Shown: piece by piece, positions 23,339 through 32,096 of the stretch
Position numbering within the stretch: position 1 is the first letter of the stretch
How the letters are laid out: each line of letters starts with the position of its first letter
From: JAGWBJ01 sp964291465
Lineage (GTDB): Bacteria > Chloroflexota > Dehalococcoidia > Lucifugimonadales > JAGWBF01
Direction of reading: 5' to 3'
Length of the DNA stretch: 64,000 nt
Assembly (NCBI GenBank): GCA_964291465.2
Contig: OZ219931.1
Coordinates: forward strand, 86,949 to 150,948
Made by a program: the position numbers and the translations under genes
Notes under the pieces: model-generated
The model's input: the letters and a program-made list of their open reading frames with translations, nothing else
Database searches by the model: none
Told to the model about the DNA's origin: nothing

Positions 23339-24574
23339 CTAGACCACCCCCGCAGCACGCAAAGCCCACAGCTCCTGCTTGGAGAGTCCCAGCTCTCCGC
23401 AGTACACCGCCACGTTGTCCTGTCCCGTGGCCGGCGCCGGGCGGGCGCCCACGTCCATCTCCTCTGAGTAGATGATGCCCAGGGGGTACCGCATGGGGCC
23501 CGCCTCCGGGTGGTCGACCCGGGCCCAGAAGTCGCCGGCCTCGAGCTGCGGGTCGTCCAGCAGGTCTGCCACGTCGTATACCGGCAGGAAGACCAGGTTC
23601 CGCTTCTGTCCCTCGTGGAACAGCTCGTCGGCGGAGAAGCGCGCCGTGAAGTCCATGAACAGCGCGGTGATCACGTCGATGTGCGGGGCCCGCTCCTGGT
23701 TGCCGCCCCGGTACTCGTCGGACAGGATGGCATCGTTGCCCGTCGTCTCGTGTATCCACTCCGCCAGGGTGTCCCACTCCCTGGGGGTGATTACGCCGGC
23801 CGCGATCCAGCCGTCCCGGCAGGGATACGCCCCGAGGGGGATCACCAGGGTGGAGTTGGTGCCGACCCGGGTCACGTTCTCGCCCCGTTGCATCCATGCC
23901 AGGGCAGGGTGGGCGTCGGAGTAGTAGGTGATGAGGGACTCCTGGACCGACACGCCAATGTGCTGGCCCTGCCCCGAGCCGCCGTCCCGGTGGTACAGGG
24001 CGGCGAGAATGCCCACGGCGGCGTACTGGGCCCCGGCAAACTGGGACTGCTCGTTCCCCTGCCGCAGCGGGGGCTCGTCGGGCTCGCCGGTGATCTGCAT
24101 GTACCCGCTGGCGGCCATGGCCACCAGGTCCGAGGACGCGTAGTCCCTCCAGGGGCCCGTCTGGCCGAAGGGGGTGATGGAGGCCATGACGATCCCGGGG
24201 TTGACCCCCTTCAGGGAGGAGTAGCCCAGTCCCAGGCCCTCCATGTATCCCGCCGGAAAGGTCTCCACCACCACGTCGGCGGTCTCCACCAGCCTGAGAA
24301 ACAGCCCCCGGCCGGTGGCCGACTCCAGGTCCAGGGTGATGGAGCGCTTGTTGGTGTTGTGCAGGAGGAAGTAGGAGCTCTTCTCCGGGTGGGGGACGTC
24401 CTCCGGAAAGGGGCCCCTGCCCCTGGACGGGTCGCCCCCTGGGGGCTCGATCCTGATCACCTCTGCGCCGTAGTCCGCCAGAAACCTGGTGCAGAACACG
24501 CCCTTCTCGTCGGCCAGGTCCAGCACCCTGTAGGGCGGCACCAGGGTATCTCGACGTTCTGGGTGCTCTGGCAT
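23339..24574 (-). CDS. CaiB/BaiF family CoA-transferase-like protein lacking the usual catalytic Asp
   Basis: A 411-residue family III CoA-transferase fold: VPPYRVLDLADEKGVFCTRFLADYGAEVIRIEPP is the N-terminal region (parts RVLDLADEKG and LADYGAEVIRIEPP), then NTNKRSITLDLES, VVETFPAGYMEGLGLGY, ITPFGQTGPW and ALYHRDGGSGQGQHIGVSVQE. At the position of the catalytic Asp, four residues before the conserved Gly181, there is Ser177 (NEQSQFAG). Its neighbour at 21.7 kb keeps the Asp. The protein may be a subunit, use a different nucleophile, or have another activity. Located between the Ddn-type gene and the DAO-type oxidase on the same strand. Confidence 0.87.
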   Translation of the reverse strand: MPEHPERRDTLVPPYRVLDLADEKGVFCTRFLADYGAEVIRIEPPGGDPSRGRGPFPEDVPHPEKSSYFLLHNTNKRSITLDLESATGRGLFLRLVETADVVVETFPAGYMEGLGLGYSSLKGVNPGIVMASITPFGQTGPWRDYASSDLVAMAASGYMQITGEPDEPPLRQGNEQSQFAGAQYAAVGILAALYHRDGGSGQGQHIGVSVQESLITYYSDAHPALAWMQRGENVTRVGTNSTLVIPLGAYPCRDGWIAAGVITPREWDTLAEWIHETTGNDAILSDEYRGGNQERAPHIDVITALFMDFTARFSADELFHEGQKRNLVFLPVYDVADLLDDPQLEAGDFWARVDHPEAGPMRYPLGIIYSEEMDVGARPAPATGQDNVAVYCGELGLSKQELWALRAAGVV

Positions 24575-24608
24575 CTACGCTATTCCTTGTACCGTTACTG
24601 GGGGCCCG

Positions 24609-25727
24609 TCATCCACCGAACCGTTCCAGGGAGAACCGGTCGATGTCCATGTCGGTGCGGCCCTGGCACAACAGGTCGGCGGTCACCCGGGCCATGGCGG
24701 CGCTGAGGAGGATGCCCTTGCGCTCGGCCCCGGTGGCCATGTAGACGCCCTCCCAGCCGGGGACGGGTCCCAGTACGGGCATCCCGTCGTCCGAGGCCGG
24801 CCGGAGGCACGCCGTCTGCAGCACCAGGTCTCCCTGGGCGACGGCGGGCATCAGCTCTATCACGTCCTTCATGATGGCCTCCCGCGCCTCTGTCGTCGGC
24901 CGGTCGTCGAACCCCACGCGCTCCTCGGTGGTCCCTATCCACGTGGTGCCGTCGGGCTTGGGAGACACGTACTCCCCTCCCGGCCCGGTGAAGAGACATG
25001 GCGGCGGGGAGCCGGGCAGCTTCAGGCGCAGTATCTGGCCCTTGAGGGGCCACACCGGCACCGGCCGGCCCAGCCAGCCCGCGGCCTCTCCGGACCAGGG
25101 GCCCATGGAGAGCACCACGCTGCCGCATGACACATCCTCGTCCTCCAGCGCCACCGCCGACACCCTGCCGTTGGAGGCCCTGAGGCCCCGGACCGTGCCC
25201 TGGCGCATGACGGCGCCCCGGTCCATGGCGGCCTGGAGCAGGGCCTGGGTGTACTGGTAGCTGTCCACCTGGACCGTGCCCTCCACGTAGGCCCCTCCCG
25301 TTACGCCAGGGGCTATGCGGGGCTCCATGAAGAGGACCTCGGCCCCGTCGAGCCAGCGGGACTCGAACCCCTCGGCCCGCTCCGCCAGGTCCAGCACGTC
25401 TCGGGCCCGGTTGGACTGGTCGTCGTCGAAGGACAGGTAGATGGACGGGACGGGGCGGAACTTGTGGTCGATGCCTGTCAGCTCTTTCACCTCCGGGGCC
25501 AGCCCAGTGTGGAGCTGGAAGCTCCTCCGCGCCAGCTCCTCCAGTGGGCCCGGGATGCCCGACCCGTGGAGCGGGTTGAGCAGCCCCGCCGAGAAACCCG
25601 ATGCGCAGTTGCCCACGGACCCCTTCTCGATCAGCGTTGGCTTGAGTCCGGCCTTGGCCAGGAGGTACGCGGTTGCGCACCCTACGATGCCGCCGCCGAT
25701 TATGACCACGTCCGAGGTGTCCCCCAT
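24609..25727 (-). CDS. FAD-dependent amine oxidoreductase, DAO family
   Basis: A 372-residue protein of the DAO/glycine-oxidase fold. The N-terminal dinucleotide-binding motif is DVVIIGGGIVGCATAYLLA with a following acidic residue in LIEKG; the C-terminal FAD-contact is GVYMATGAERKGILLSAA. Internal blocks include SAGLLNPLHGSG, VLSMGPWSGE and TACLRPASDDGMPVLGP. Family enzymes oxidise glycine, sarcosine, D-amino acids or proline; ThiO-like activity is possible but there are no thiamine genes nearby. It begins the minus-strand group 25.7-21.7 kb and is divergent from the aminotransferase gene, which might suggest amino-acid catabolism. Confidence 0.88.
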   Translation of the reverse strand: MGDTSDVVIIGGGIVGCATAYLLAKAGLKPTLIEKGSVGNCASGFSAGLLNPLHGSGIPGPLEELARRSFQLHTGLAPEVKELTGIDHKFRPVPSIYLSFDDDQSNRARDVLDLAERAEGFESRWLDGAEVLFMEPRIAPGVTGGAYVEGTVQVDSYQYTQALLQAAMDRGAVMRQGTVRGLRASNGRVSAVALEDEDVSCGSVVLSMGPWSGEAAGWLGRPVPVWPLKGQILRLKLPGSPPPCLFTGPGGEYVSPKPDGTTWIGTTEERVGFDDRPTTEAREAIMKDVIELMPAVAQGDLVLQTACLRPASDDGMPVLGPVPGWEGVYMATGAERKGILLSAAMARVTADLLCQGRTDMDIDRFSLERFGG

Positions 25728-25897
25728 ATTTCATACCCCCTGGAGCTGGTAGTGTTAGGAGTTGTAGTGCCCCGAAGTTGTAATGCAATGTTAGACTATT
25801 CTCGGGTAAACTTAAACAGCCGTTGCGTTGGACGCGGGGGCGCCGTCGCCCGTCCAACCGGGCCGAGCGTCGGAACTACCGAGGATAGGAGCGACCC

Positions 25898-27067
25898 ATG
25901 ACTGTATCCCGAAAGATGTCCAGCCTGGGCACGGAGTCGGCCTTCGAGATGCTGGCCAAGGCCAGGGCCCTGGAGGCCCAGGGCAGGGACATCATACACC
26001 TGGAGATAGGGGAGCCCGACTTCGACACCCCGGCCCACATCGTCGACGAGGGAGTCGCCGCCCTGCGGGACGGCTACACCCACTATGGGCCCACCGCGGG
26101 TCTCCCGGAGCTGCGGGAGACCATCGCCCGAAACGTGGGCGAGACCCGGGGCGTCTCCGTGAGCCCCGACCAGATCGTGGTGACGCCCGGGGCCAAGCCC
26201 ATCATGTTCTACACCATCATGACCATTGCCCAGCGGGGGGTGGAGGTCATCTACCCCAACCCGGGCTTCCCCATCTTCGAGTCGATGATACGCTTCTGCG
26301 GCGCCAGGCCCGTGCCCATGCCCCTCCTCTCCGAGAACGGCTTCCACCCGGACCTGGACGCCCTGGAGGCCAGCATCACCGACCGCACCCGGCTGATGGT
26401 GGTCAACTCCCCCGGTAACCCCACGGGCGCGAACCTGTCCCGAAGGGAGCTGGAGGCCATCGCCTCCTTCGTCCGCGACCGCGACGATCTGTACGTCCTC
26501 TCGGACGAGATATACAAGGACATCATCTACGACGGCGAGCACAACAGCATCGTCTCACTGCCCGGCATGGCCGAGCGGACGGTCATCCTGGACGGGTTCT
26601 CAAAGAGCTACGCCATGACCGGCTGGCGGCTGGGCTATGGCGTGTTCCCCGAGCCCCTCAAAGAGCACATCCTGAAGCTCTCGGCCAACAGCGTGTCCTG
26701 CGCCGCGTCCTTCTCCCAGAGGGCCGCCATCAAGGCGCTGGACGGGCCCCAGGACGGGGTGAGGGACATGGTGGCCGAGTTCGGCCAGCGCAGGCAGATC
26801 ATCGCCCGGGGACTCCGGGAGATACCGGGGGTGGAGTGCCCCGAGCCCGAGGGGGCCTTCTACGCCTTCCCCAACATCTCGGGCACCGGGATGTCCAGCC
26901 AGGAGTTCGAGAGCCGGGCCCTCAACGAGGCGGGGGTCGCCCTGCTCTCGGGGGAGGCCTTCGGCGTTTACGGCAAGGGGTGCGTCCGCCTCTCCTACGC
27001 CAACTCCCAGGAGAACCTGACGCGGGCCCTGGAACGCCTCAAGGAGATGGTGGTCGGGGCGCGCTGA
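25898..27067 (+). CDS. Pyridoxal-phosphate-dependent aminotransferase, class I/II (aspartate aminotransferase-like)
   Basis: A 389-residue fold-type I aminotransferase. PLP lysine is Lys236 in GFSKSYAMTGWRLGY; other signatures are LEIGEPDFDTP, YGPTAGLPELRETIA, VVNSPGNPTGANLS, VLSDEIYKDIIYDG and the C-terminal VRLSYANSQENL with the substrate-carboxylate Arg. Subgroup is that of aspartate/tyrosine/MalY-type enzymes of class Igamma; amino donor not known. AGGATAGGAG lies about 10 bases before ATG. The stop is one base from the next GTG, so the phosphodiesterase-like gene is coupled. Divergent from the DAO-type oxidase. Confidence 0.92.
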   Translation: MTVSRKMSSLGTESAFEMLAKARALEAQGRDIIHLEIGEPDFDTPAHIVDEGVAALRDGYTHYGPTAGLPELRETIARNVGETRGVSVSPDQIVVTPGAKPIMFYTIMTIAQRGVEVIYPNPGFPIFESMIRFCGARPVPMPLLSENGFHPDLDALEASITDRTRLMVVNSPGNPTGANLSRRELEAIASFVRDRDDLYVLSDEIYKDIIYDGEHNSIVSLPGMAERTVILDGFSKSYAMTGWRLGYGVFPEPLKEHILKLSANSVSCAASFSQRAAIKALDGPQDGVRDMVAEFGQRRQIIARGLREIPGVECPEPEGAFYAFPNISGTGMSSQEFESRALNEAGVALLSGEAFGVYGKGCVRLSYANSQENLTRALERLKEMVVGAR

Positions 27068-27068
27068 C

Positions 27069-28514
27069 GTGGCCTCTGTGATCGTGGTGGCCTTCGACGG
27101 CCTCCAGCCGGCCCAGGTGACGCCGGAGCTGACTCCCAACCTGGCGGAGCTGGCCGCCGCCGGAGTCACCTTCCGGCGCCATCACGCGGTCTTCCCCACG
27201 GTGACCAGGGCCAACGTGGCCACCCTGGTGACCGGATGCCAGCCCGGAAGCCACGGCCTGCCGGCAAACACCATGGTGGCCCGGGAGGTCGATCCCCTCC
27301 GGGCCATGCCCGCCATGGAGCCCCAGCTATCCCGCCTGGCCCTGGAGGCGGGCCGCGTGCTCCTTCGGCCGACGCTCGGCGAGGTCCTTGCCAGGCACGG
27401 CATGGAGTACGTCGCCGTGGGCGTCGGCACCAACGGCAACGCCTACCTGCAGAACCCCGAGGCCAAGACTGTAGGCGGGGCCACCATCCACCCCGACTTC
27501 TGCCTGCCCAGGGATCTCCATTCCAAGCTGCGGTCGGACTTCGGGGACTGGCCCAAGAAGGGCTCTCCCAACACGCAGCAGATGGCCCGGGCCGTGGACA
27601 TCCTCATGGACTACGTGCTGGCCCAGCGCGACCCGGCGGCGGCCCTGGTCTGGTTCTCCGAGCCCGACAGCTCCCAGCACCTGGCCGGCGTCGGCTCGGA
27701 CCTTGCCAGACGGGCCCTGAACGAAGCCGACGCCCAGCTCGGCAGGCTGCTGCGCCGGCTGGAGGAGGAGGGGCGGGCGGTGGAGACCGACGTGATCGTC
27801 GTCTCCGACCATGGCTACTCGACCATTGGCGGCGTCGTGGACGTGGAGGCCCTGTTGCGGGAGGCGGGGTTCCCGCCCGGAGGAGTGGTGACGGCCCCCA
27901 ACGGCGGCTCCGTCCTCTTGTACGTGCCCGACGGGGACCCGGACTCGTGCCGGACCCTGGCCAGGTTCTTGATGGCCCAGCCCTGGTGCGGGACGCTCCT
28001 GGCATGCGGCGCCGCTGAGGGGGTCGAGGGTACCATCCCGGGAGGGCTGGCCGGCGTCTCCGGGGACAGGGCCCCCGAGCTGACCATGTCCTTCAAGTGG
28101 GACTCCCGCCCCAACGACGCCGGGTTCCCCGGCCACGTTTACTCCTCCCACGGCGCGGCGGGACTGGGCCAGCACGGCTCCATGAGTCCCCACGAGACCC
28201 GCAACGTCCTTTTTGCCCGGGGCCCCAGCTTCAAGGCGGAGGTTGCCCTGACCACCCCGTCGGGAAACGTGGACCTGGCCCCCACCGTCCTGCGTATCCT
28301 GGGGGTCGAGTCTGACGAGAAGATGGACGGGAGGGTGCTGGAGGAGGCCCTTGCAGCGAACCCCGGACAAGCCAGCCTCGATTGGTCCCGAGAGACCCAT
28401 GAGGCGGAGACGTCCGTCCTGGACGACCTGTACCGGCAGGAGATGTCTTTGGTCAGGGTCGGAGAGACGGCCTACGTGGAGAGCGGCCGGGCGGAGCTAC
28501 TGTCGAGGAGGTAG
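27069..28514 (+). CDS. Type I phosphodiesterase / nucleotide pyrophosphatase-like protein (alkaline phosphatase superfamily)
   Basis: A 481-residue alkaline-phosphatase-superfamily hydrolase without a signal peptide. VVAFDGLQPAQVTPELTPNL supplies the first metal Asp; the nucleophile Thr is in FPTVTRANVATLVTG; DSSQHLAG and IVVSDHGYSTIGG supply Asp/His metal ligands; the last His is probably in SSHGAAGLGQHGSM. This pattern is that of nucleotide pyrophosphatase/phosphodiesterases and phosphonoacetate-hydrolase-like enzymes. Substrate unknown. The GTG start lies immediately after the aminotransferase stop without its own clear ribosome binding site, so translation is probably coupled. Confidence 0.87.
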   Translation: MASVIVVAFDGLQPAQVTPELTPNLAELAAAGVTFRRHHAVFPTVTRANVATLVTGCQPGSHGLPANTMVAREVDPLRAMPAMEPQLSRLALEAGRVLLRPTLGEVLARHGMEYVAVGVGTNGNAYLQNPEAKTVGGATIHPDFCLPRDLHSKLRSDFGDWPKKGSPNTQQMARAVDILMDYVLAQRDPAAALVWFSEPDSSQHLAGVGSDLARRALNEADAQLGRLLRRLEEEGRAVETDVIVVSDHGYSTIGGVVDVEALLREAGFPPGGVVTAPNGGSVLLYVPDGDPDSCRTLARFLMAQPWCGTLLACGAAEGVEGTIPGGLAGVSGDRAPELTMSFKWDSRPNDAGFPGHVYSSHGAAGLGQHGSMSPHETRNVLFARGPSFKAEVALTTPSGNVDLAPTVLRILGVESDEKMDGRVLEEALAANPGQASLDWSRETHEAETSVLDDLYRQEMSLVRVGETAYVESGRAELLSRR

Positions 28515-28560
28515 CCTTGCTCCGTTGCTACCGACCTACGGGGGTGGCATACTGGACACG

Positions 28561-29331
28561 ATGCTGACGAAGGACGCAGGCTGGAAGGCCCCGCCCGGCT
28601 CCCGCGGCCGTCCCATGGTCATAGCCCACCGGGGAGGCTCGCGCTTGGCGCCGGAGAACACCCTGGCCGCCTTCCGGAATGCCGTGGAGGTGGGAGCCGA
28701 CGCCGTGGAGTTGGACGTGCGCCTGACCAGGGACCGGCGGGTGGCCGTAGTCCACGACCGGTGCGTGGACAGGACGACCTCCGGCTCCGGGACCGTCGGC
28801 TCCCTTACCATGGCGGAGCTGAGGGGTCTGGACGCGGGCTCCTGGTACGGCCGGGAGTACGCCGGAGAGGGCGTGCCGTCGCTGGAGGACGTGTTCGAAG
28901 CGCTGCCCGGGGAGTTCCCCATCTACGTGGAGATGAAGTCCAGGGGCCCCAATGGCTTCTCCCTGGCCAGGGCGGTGGTCGACGTGGTCCGACGGTACCG
29001 GCGGTGGGACAGCACCATGGTTGCCAGCTTCAATCCCTGGGGTACACTGTGGGTCAGGGCCTGGGAGAAGCGGATCGTCCGGGGGTACATCTGGGCGCGG
29101 CGGCACCCCCTGCCCCTGCGGGCCCGCTGGTTCGGGCCCCTGGTGGATGCCCAGTGGCTGGCGCCTGACCGGGACACCTTCTCTCCCGGCTTGCTGCGCG
29201 CGTCCCACGCCGGCGGCAAGCGCGTCGCCGCCCTGGATGCGGACGTGGGGCGGGACATGGCCCGCCTGAGGGAGCTGGGGCTGGACGGGGTCGTCACCGA
29301 CGACCCGGCCGAGCTGGTCCGGGAAAGGTAG
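28561..29331 (+). CDS. Glycerophosphodiester phosphodiesterase family protein
   Basis: A 256-residue GDPD-type TIM barrel. The signature VIAHRGGSRLAPENTLAAF contains the catalytic His and Arg, ADAVELDVRLTRDRRVAVVHD the metal Glu/Asp and second His, followed by PSLEDVFEALP and IYVEMKSRGPNG with another metal Glu. It hydrolyses glycerophosphodiesters to glycerol 3-phosphate and alcohol. There is no signal peptide, so it is likely cytosolic. ATG 28561 is chosen as the first Met before the conserved HRGG region; GGGGGTGG precedes it. It follows the phosphodiesterase-like gene by 46 bases, forming a hydrolase trio with the aminotransferase. Confidence 0.9.
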   Translation: MLTKDAGWKAPPGSRGRPMVIAHRGGSRLAPENTLAAFRNAVEVGADAVELDVRLTRDRRVAVVHDRCVDRTTSGSGTVGSLTMAELRGLDAGSWYGREYAGEGVPSLEDVFEALPGEFPIYVEMKSRGPNGFSLARAVVDVVRRYRRWDSTMVASFNPWGTLWVRAWEKRIVRGYIWARRHPLPLRARWFGPLVDAQWLAPDRDTFSPGLLRASHAGGKRVAALDADVGRDMARLRELGLDGVVTDDPAELVRER

Positions 29332-29411
29332 GCCGGGCACGGCCGCGGCGGGGAGCATGTTTCCACATCGGGCCGGATAGGTCCGGGAGGTTGTAGCCCG
29401 GGAGGTTGTAT

Positions 29412-29687
29412 ATGGAGCTTTACTGGCAGGAACGCAGGGCGGGGCAACGCTTGGTGCTGGTGGCAGACGACGGCAGCGAGATCGAGGTGGGGGCGGTGCG
29501 GCAGACCAAGAGGGGCTTCGACGCCCTGGCAATGACCAACACCTACGACCCCGGGCGGGCCATGAAGGGGATCGCCACCATGGAGGAGGCCAAGCAGTTC
29601 GTCGAGGCCTTCACTCCCTGGGACCTGTTCGGCGGCGACCCGGACATGGACGTGGAGCCCGAGGTGCGGCCCAACCCCGCGGCCTAG
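29412..29687 (+). CDS. Small hypothetical protein
   Basis: A 91-residue acidic protein I do not recognise. It begins MELYWQERRAGQRLVLVADDGSEIEVG, a likely beta-hairpin, and continues with TYDPGRAMKGIATMEEAKQFVEAFTPWDLFG, which looks like a helix after a strand; the tail PDMDVEPEVRPNPAA is probably disordered. No signal, membrane segment or metal motif. ATG 29412 has GGGAGG six bases upstream; a TTG at 29406 is in frame. The ribosome binding region is duplicated: CCGGGAGGTTGTA occurs twice in direct repeat immediately before the start. Ends before a convergent-gene hairpin. Confidence 0.65.
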   Translation: MELYWQERRAGQRLVLVADDGSEIEVGAVRQTKRGFDALAMTNTYDPGRAMKGIATMEEAKQFVEAFTPWDLFGGDPDMDVEPEVRPNPAA

Positions 29688-29715
29688 GGGAGGGGACCTT
29701 CCGGATGCAGGTCGC

Positions 29716-29735
29716 CCCAGGTACGCTCACCTGGG
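29716..29735. terminator. Hairpin between convergent genes
   Basis: CCCAGGT (29716-29722) and ACCTGGG (29729-29735) form a perfect 7-bp stem around ACGCTC. It lies midway between the stop codons of the small hypothetical gene and the LLM monooxygenase; no U-run. Confidence 0.5.
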
Positions 29736-29769
29736 ACGAAGGCCGGCTGCCGTACGCGGCCTGGAGTCT

Positions 29770-30768
29770 CTAGCGAGGCGCGCAGGCCCTGAGTATCTCC
29801 ATGACCTGCCCCTTGGGGTCATCGCTGCCCGAGACGGCGGGGGAGATGATGGGCAGGGTGATGCCCGCCTCCCTGTACTGCTGGATCCGGCTGCGGGCGT
29901 GCTCGGCGGTGCCCACGATGCCGATGGTGTCCAGCAGCTCCACGGGCAGGAGCCTCTGGGCCCCTGCTTGGTCGCCTTCCTCCCAGGCCCGTCGGGACGC
30001 CTGCACCTCGTCCGCGAACCCCGCCTCCATCATCATCCTGCGGTACCGGGGGAAGCGTGCCGCGTACATGGCCAGGCCGGGCCGCATGCCGTCGGCGGCC
30101 CTCTCCCGGTCCTCTCCGATGCCGCACCGGACCAGGGTGGACACATCGACCTCGGCCGGGTCCCGCCCTGCCCTCCTGGCGCCGGCGGCCACGTGCTCCA
30201 CGGCGCCCCTGGCCCGATCCAGAGTGCAGGAGGTGAGCATGGCGCCCTGGGCCATCTCGCCGCATACCTCCAGCATCTTCGGGAACACCGCCGCCACGAA
30301 GACGGGCATCTCCTTGCGGTAAGGCTTGAACCACAGGTCGAACCCCTCGATGTCGTAGACCTCTCCCTTGAAGGACACCCGGTCCTCCCGCAGGAGGGTG
30401 CGCACGATCTCGACGCACTCCCTGACCCGGGCTATGGGCTGTCCGAAGACGAGGCCGTGCTCCCCCTCCACCTGCACCCTGTGACTGGAGCCGACTCCCA
30501 GGATGAACCGTCCGTGGGAGAAGTGGTCCACGCACGCCGCCGCCATGGCGATGGTGGGCGGCGTCCTCACGAAGACGCTGGTGATGCTGGTCCCCAGCAG
30601 TATCTTCTCGGTGGCCACGGCGCACGCGGTCAGTATCGAGAACTGGTCGCCGCCGTGCCCCTCGGCCATCCAGGCGGACTCGTATCCCAGCTCCTCGGCC
30701 AGGCGCACACACTCCACGATGTCCCTGGGCGGCAGGCCCATGGACAGGGCCACTCCGGTACGCTCCAT
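29770..30768 (-). CDS. LLM-class flavin/F420-dependent oxidoreductase
   Basis: A 332-residue bacterial luciferase-like TIM barrel. Family features: VRLAEELGYESAWMAEGHGGDQF, LGTSITSVFVRTPPTIAMAA, HFSHGRFILGVGSSHRVQVEGEHG (parts SHGRFILGVGSS and VQVEGEHG) and IVGTAEHARSRIQQYREAGIT at the end, where the mobile loop and substrate-binding helix lie. Homologues use FMN or F420 for monooxygenation or dehydrogenation; the cofactor is not decided here. SAR202-type genomes carry many such paralogues. GGAGG lies about eight bases before ATG 30768. Convergent with the small hypothetical gene; same strand as the alpha/beta hydrolase. Confidence 0.9.
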   Translation of the reverse strand: MERTGVALSMGLPPRDIVECVRLAEELGYESAWMAEGHGGDQFSILTACAVATEKILLGTSITSVFVRTPPTIAMAAACVDHFSHGRFILGVGSSHRVQVEGEHGLVFGQPIARVRECVEIVRTLLREDRVSFKGEVYDIEGFDLWFKPYRKEMPVFVAAVFPKMLEVCGEMAQGAMLTSCTLDRARGAVEHVAAGARRAGRDPAEVDVSTLVRCGIGEDRERAADGMRPGLAMYAARFPRYRRMMMEAGFADEVQASRRAWEEGDQAGAQRLLPVELLDTIGIVGTAEHARSRIQQYREAGITLPIISPAVSGSDDPKGQVMEILRACAPR

Positions 30769-30825
30769 GCTTCTATCCTCCGGGTCTCCCGGCGCGTCTC
30801 GGCCTCTTCGCGGGCCGGGACCGGC

Positions 30826-31722
30826 CTAAAGGTCCAGGTGCTCCCTGAGAAAGGCCATGGACATCTCCATAACCTGTGTCTTGTACGGCTCGCCGTAGAC
30901 CCCGTAGTGGGACAGGCCGGGGATCACCCACAGCTTCTTGGGCTCCCGGGTCCGCTCGTACATCTCGATGGCCTGCTCGGCGGGGCATATGGTGTCCCGG
31001 CCGGCGACGATGTACAGGGCCGCCCGGGGCGAGATGCGGTCCACCACGTCGATGGGCCTGAAACGGTGAAGCATCTCCTCCGACGCCAGGGAGTAGGGGG
31101 TGAGGGACGGGTCCTCCATGTGCGGCACCTTGCCCAGGATGGAGTCCCGCTCTTCGGCCTCGGCGGGGTCGGGCACCAGGATGTCCATCAGGTCCCGGAG
31201 CTGGGACTTTCCCGTCTTCACCCTGGTTCTGCGGTCCTCGGCGATGCGGTCCAGCAGGTGCCGCCACTCGTAGTCGCGCCTCACGCTCTGGGCCCATCTT
31301 CCGCCGTCGCTCCAGCCGGCGACGCTGATGGCGCAACGGACGCGGTCGTCGACGCCCGCCACGTAGGGGGCCATGCCCCCGCCGAAGCTCCACCCTATCA
31401 GGGCCAGGCGGTCGGGGTCCACCTTGGGGTTGGTCTCCAGGTAGGTCAGGGCGTTGCGTATGTCCTCGGCCTGCTCCTGGGGGTAGAGGCGCCCGCGCTC
31501 CCCCTCGCTCTCGCCCACACCCCGGTAGTCCCATATCAGGGCGACGAACCCGTCCCGGGCGAACTGCCGCCCTATCTCCGGGAACCAGAAGTACTCTTTG
31601 ATGCCTATCATGCCCTGGCACAGCACGATGGCGGGACAGCTGCGGTCCTGGGCGTCGTCGGGCTCGAACAGCACCCCGGCGATCCTCAGTCCGTCGCTGT
31701 AGAAACCTATCTTGCTCTCCAT
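30826..31722 (-). CDS. Alpha/beta hydrolase (dienelactone hydrolase-like)
   Basis: A 298-residue alpha/beta hydrolase. The nucleophile elbow is LIGWSFGGGM, the acid Asp is in VAGRDTICPAE, and the His in IPGLSHYGVYGE. Oxyanion strand region VLCQGMIGIKEYF and WDYRGVGESEGERGRLYP are typical. No signal peptide. ATG 31722 (MESKIGFYSDG) has AAAGGA about seven bases upstream; an open frame extends far upstream but covers the reverse of another gene. Neighbours on the same strand are the LLM monooxygenase downstream and the C2H2-finger membrane protein upstream. Substrate unknown. Confidence 0.88.
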   Translation of the reverse strand: MESKIGFYSDGLRIAGVLFEPDDAQDRSCPAIVLCQGMIGIKEYFWFPEIGRQFARDGFVALIWDYRGVGESEGERGRLYPQEQAEDIRNALTYLETNPKVDPDRLALIGWSFGGGMAPYVAGVDDRVRCAISVAGWSDGGRWAQSVRRDYEWRHLLDRIAEDRRTRVKTGKSQLRDLMDILVPDPAEAEERDSILGKVPHMEDPSLTPYSLASEEMLHRFRPIDVVDRISPRAALYIVAGRDTICPAEQAIEMYERTREPKKLWVIPGLSHYGVYGEPYKTQVMEMSMAFLREHLDL

Positions 31723-31778
31723 GTCCGTCCTTTCTCGACGATAAGCGGCGCGGGCCGCCGGGGTCCGGGGTGGGCCCG

Positions 31779-32096
31779 CTACTCCGGGTCCTTGGGGGCC
31801 TTCTTGCCCCTCCTGGGGCGGAAGATCCAGAAGATCAGGAGGCCCGACGCGGCGAGAAAGATGGGGAGGCTGACCGCCGCGTTGTTCCCTGAGAAGTCCC
31901 TCACCCACCACCACCAGCCGACGCCCAGAATGGCCGCGCCCCAGAGCAGCCTCGCCACGGCCTGGGTCCCCTGGCGCGCCCGGTAGTAGTCGTCCCCCTC
32001 GGCGGTGTGCCCAGTGTTGGCGAAGTGGTTTTCCAGTGTGCTCTTCCAGGCGCTGGCGAAGCCGCACTGGCCGCACTCGTAGAGCTTAGGGAACAT
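31779..32096 (-). CDS. Small membrane protein with an N-terminal C2H2 zinc-finger-like motif
   Basis: A 105-residue protein. Residues 8-30 have the spacing C-x2-C-x12-H-x5-H (Cys8, Cys11, His24, His30; YECGQCGFASAWKSTL then ENHFANTGH), a classical C2H2 zinc-finger arrangement. About residues 46-63 (VARLLWGAAILGVGWWWW) and 74-91 (AAVSLPIFLAASGLLIFW) are hydrophobic helices with Asn/Asp between them, and the C-terminus is strongly basic (RPRRGKKAPKD). The topology suggests both ends in the cytoplasm. I do not know a family. It sits alone between the hydrolase and the AtzG/GatC-like gene. Confidence 0.65.
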   Translation of the reverse strand: MFPKLYECGQCGFASAWKSTLENHFANTGHTAEGDDYYRARQGTQAVARLLWGAAILGVGWWWWVRDFSGNNAAVSLPIFLAASGLLIFWIFRPRRGKKAPKDPE

